Assembly (NCBI GenBank): GCA_009773495.1 | Contig: WSXW01000012.1 | Span: 1 to 55,515 of the forward strand | Direction of reading: 5' to 3' | DNA: 55,515 bases | Origin: Bacillota bacterium | Lineage (GTDB): Bacteria; Bacillota; UBA994 | Shown here: positions 55,029 through 55,515 of the stretch, piece after piece | How positions within the stretch are numbered: the first letter of the stretch is position 1 | How the letters are laid out: each line of letters starts with the position of its first letter | Translations under genes and position numbers: made by a program | Notes under the pieces: model-generated | Told to the model about the DNA's origin: nothing | Database searches by the model: none | The model's input: only the letters and a program-made list of their open reading frames with translations

Positions 55029-55515
55029 TCATGAGACACATGTTTGGATGTTCGTTAAGTCTACCCACAGATGAGTCAGTTTAAAAACCTCGGGCTGTGT
55101 ATTCTTGCGAGTTAATTGCTGCCGGTATTGCCCTACTTTCTCCTCTACAAGCTCGCATTCAATGGCCGGATTATGAGAGCAGTGACGAGTTTGATAGGAA
55201 TTGACCTCGTCAAGTATTTCTGCAGGGGCCATGCTGATAATATACCCTACCATCATGCCTGAAACCGCCCGCTTCCCGTATTCGTGCGCCGTGCAGTCAA
55301 AGCGCTTAATACCTTTTTCAACATAGTTCTGGTTGAAATTCCAGGATGGACTTCTGAGTGCCCCCAAACACTTACATTCAATATGAAACATTATCTCAAA
55401 CTCCTCGGTGCAGACAGCATAACGGTCCAAAATATTGCAGGTGAAATCAGGGCGTTTCCTCTTCTTACCCCCCGTTAGTTCAGCCTCCGTTGCGGGTGGA
55501 ATCGGTCTTTCCCAA
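55029..55515 (-). CDS. PD-(D/E)xK restriction endonuclease-like protein, partial
   Basis: The minus-strand frame is open to the window edge, so the gene is cut at its 5' end and about 161 residues are visible. KRKRPDFTCNIL followed 20 residues later by MFHIECKCLG fits a PD-(D/E)xK nuclease core (Asp ... Glu-x-Lys). A Cys/His-rich middle (DCTAHEYGKRA, RHCSHNPAIECELV) follows. I infer a restriction endonuclease or a domain of one, also from the adjacent Res remnant; exact family unknown. Confidence 0.6.
   Translation of the reverse strand, partial: WERPIPPATEAELTGGKKRKRPDFTCNILDRYAVCTEEFEIMFHIECKCLGALRSPSWNFNQNYVEKGIKRFDCTAHEYGKRAVSGMMVGYIISMAPAEILDEVNSYQTRHCSHNPAIECELVEEKVGQYRQQLTRKNTQPEVFKLTHLWVDLTNIQTCVS

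Noticed and set aside
1-55515. Missing cas6 as a sign of a defective CRISPR system
   Set aside because: Type I-C systems normally lack Cas6; Cas5c does the processing and its catalytic residues are present.
1-55515. Insertion sequences, prophage, tRNA or rRNA genes
   Set aside because: No transposase, integrase, phage structural gene or tRNA/rRNA signature was found on either strand by reading.

Overview
The window comes from a low-to-mid GC Bacillota chromosome, most likely an anaerobic, aerotolerant clostridial-type lineage. I infer this from the gene set: class III anaerobic ribonucleotide reductase with activase, FixC/FixX, heptaprenyl diphosphate synthase and MenA-like enzymes, TagO, YwbE, a phosphosulfolactate synthase and an NlpC/P60 secreted hydrolase, beside a superoxide dismutase and a methionine sulfoxide reductase. 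No rRNA, tRNA or intact transposon was seen, and no species can be named from sequence alone.

Layout. (1) 3-6748: a very large type I-C CRISPR array, 103 repeats of 32 nt and 102 spacers of 32-36 nt, cut by the left edge. The crRNA strand is the minus strand, so the leader (6749-6922) and newest spacers are on the right. (2) 6923-14894: a complete type I-C cas operon on the minus strand, in transcription order cas3-cas5c-cas8c(cas11c)-cas7-cas4-cas1-cas2, feeding directly into leader and array. (3) 15381-19985: an accessory patch with a phosphotransferase, a TetR/ABC export locus collapsed by an internal deletion and bracketed by 32-bp direct repeats, exonuclease III, and a broken nucleotidyltransferase toxin-like gene. 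(4) 20037-25074: M20 amidohydrolase, a DUF402-pyrophosphatase-like fusion, superoxide dismutase, endonuclease III, Mpg glycosylase and a stand-alone I9-propeptide-like protein. (5) 25131-35269, all minus strand: tagO, menA-like, hepT-like, fixX, fixC, a PHP phosphatase, nrdG, nrdD (with NrdR-like boxes), comA and a free-Met-R-sulfoxide reductase. (6) 35652-47345: NlpC/P60, a nucleotidyltransferase, an HD-GYP sensor, a FAD oxidoreductase, an AT-rich DUF6671 gene, DUF2225, a three-gene ABC exporter, an MFS exporter, a tiny Cys-rich protein missed by length cutoffs, AlkA-like glycosylase and YwbE. (7) 47478-50284: a sulfur/persulfide locus, an ArsR-type regulator with a palindromic operator and a four-domain CoA-disulfide reductase-rhodanese-TusA-DsrE protein. 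(8) 50425-53741: secreted or surface proteins of unknown role. (9) 54072-55515: decayed restriction-system remnants.

The most informative signals are in the CRISPR array. Two independent pairs of spacers overlap each other in sequence; each pair reconstructs a stretch of the target, and in both the bases flanking the older protospacer read TTC, the known type I-C PAM, so the PAM can be read from the array alone. A near-leader spacer (6487-6520) contains 24 nt of a different type I-C CRISPR repeat with a compensatory stem change, suggesting it was acquired from another organism's or element's CRISPR array. No wholly unknown multi-gene system was recognised.
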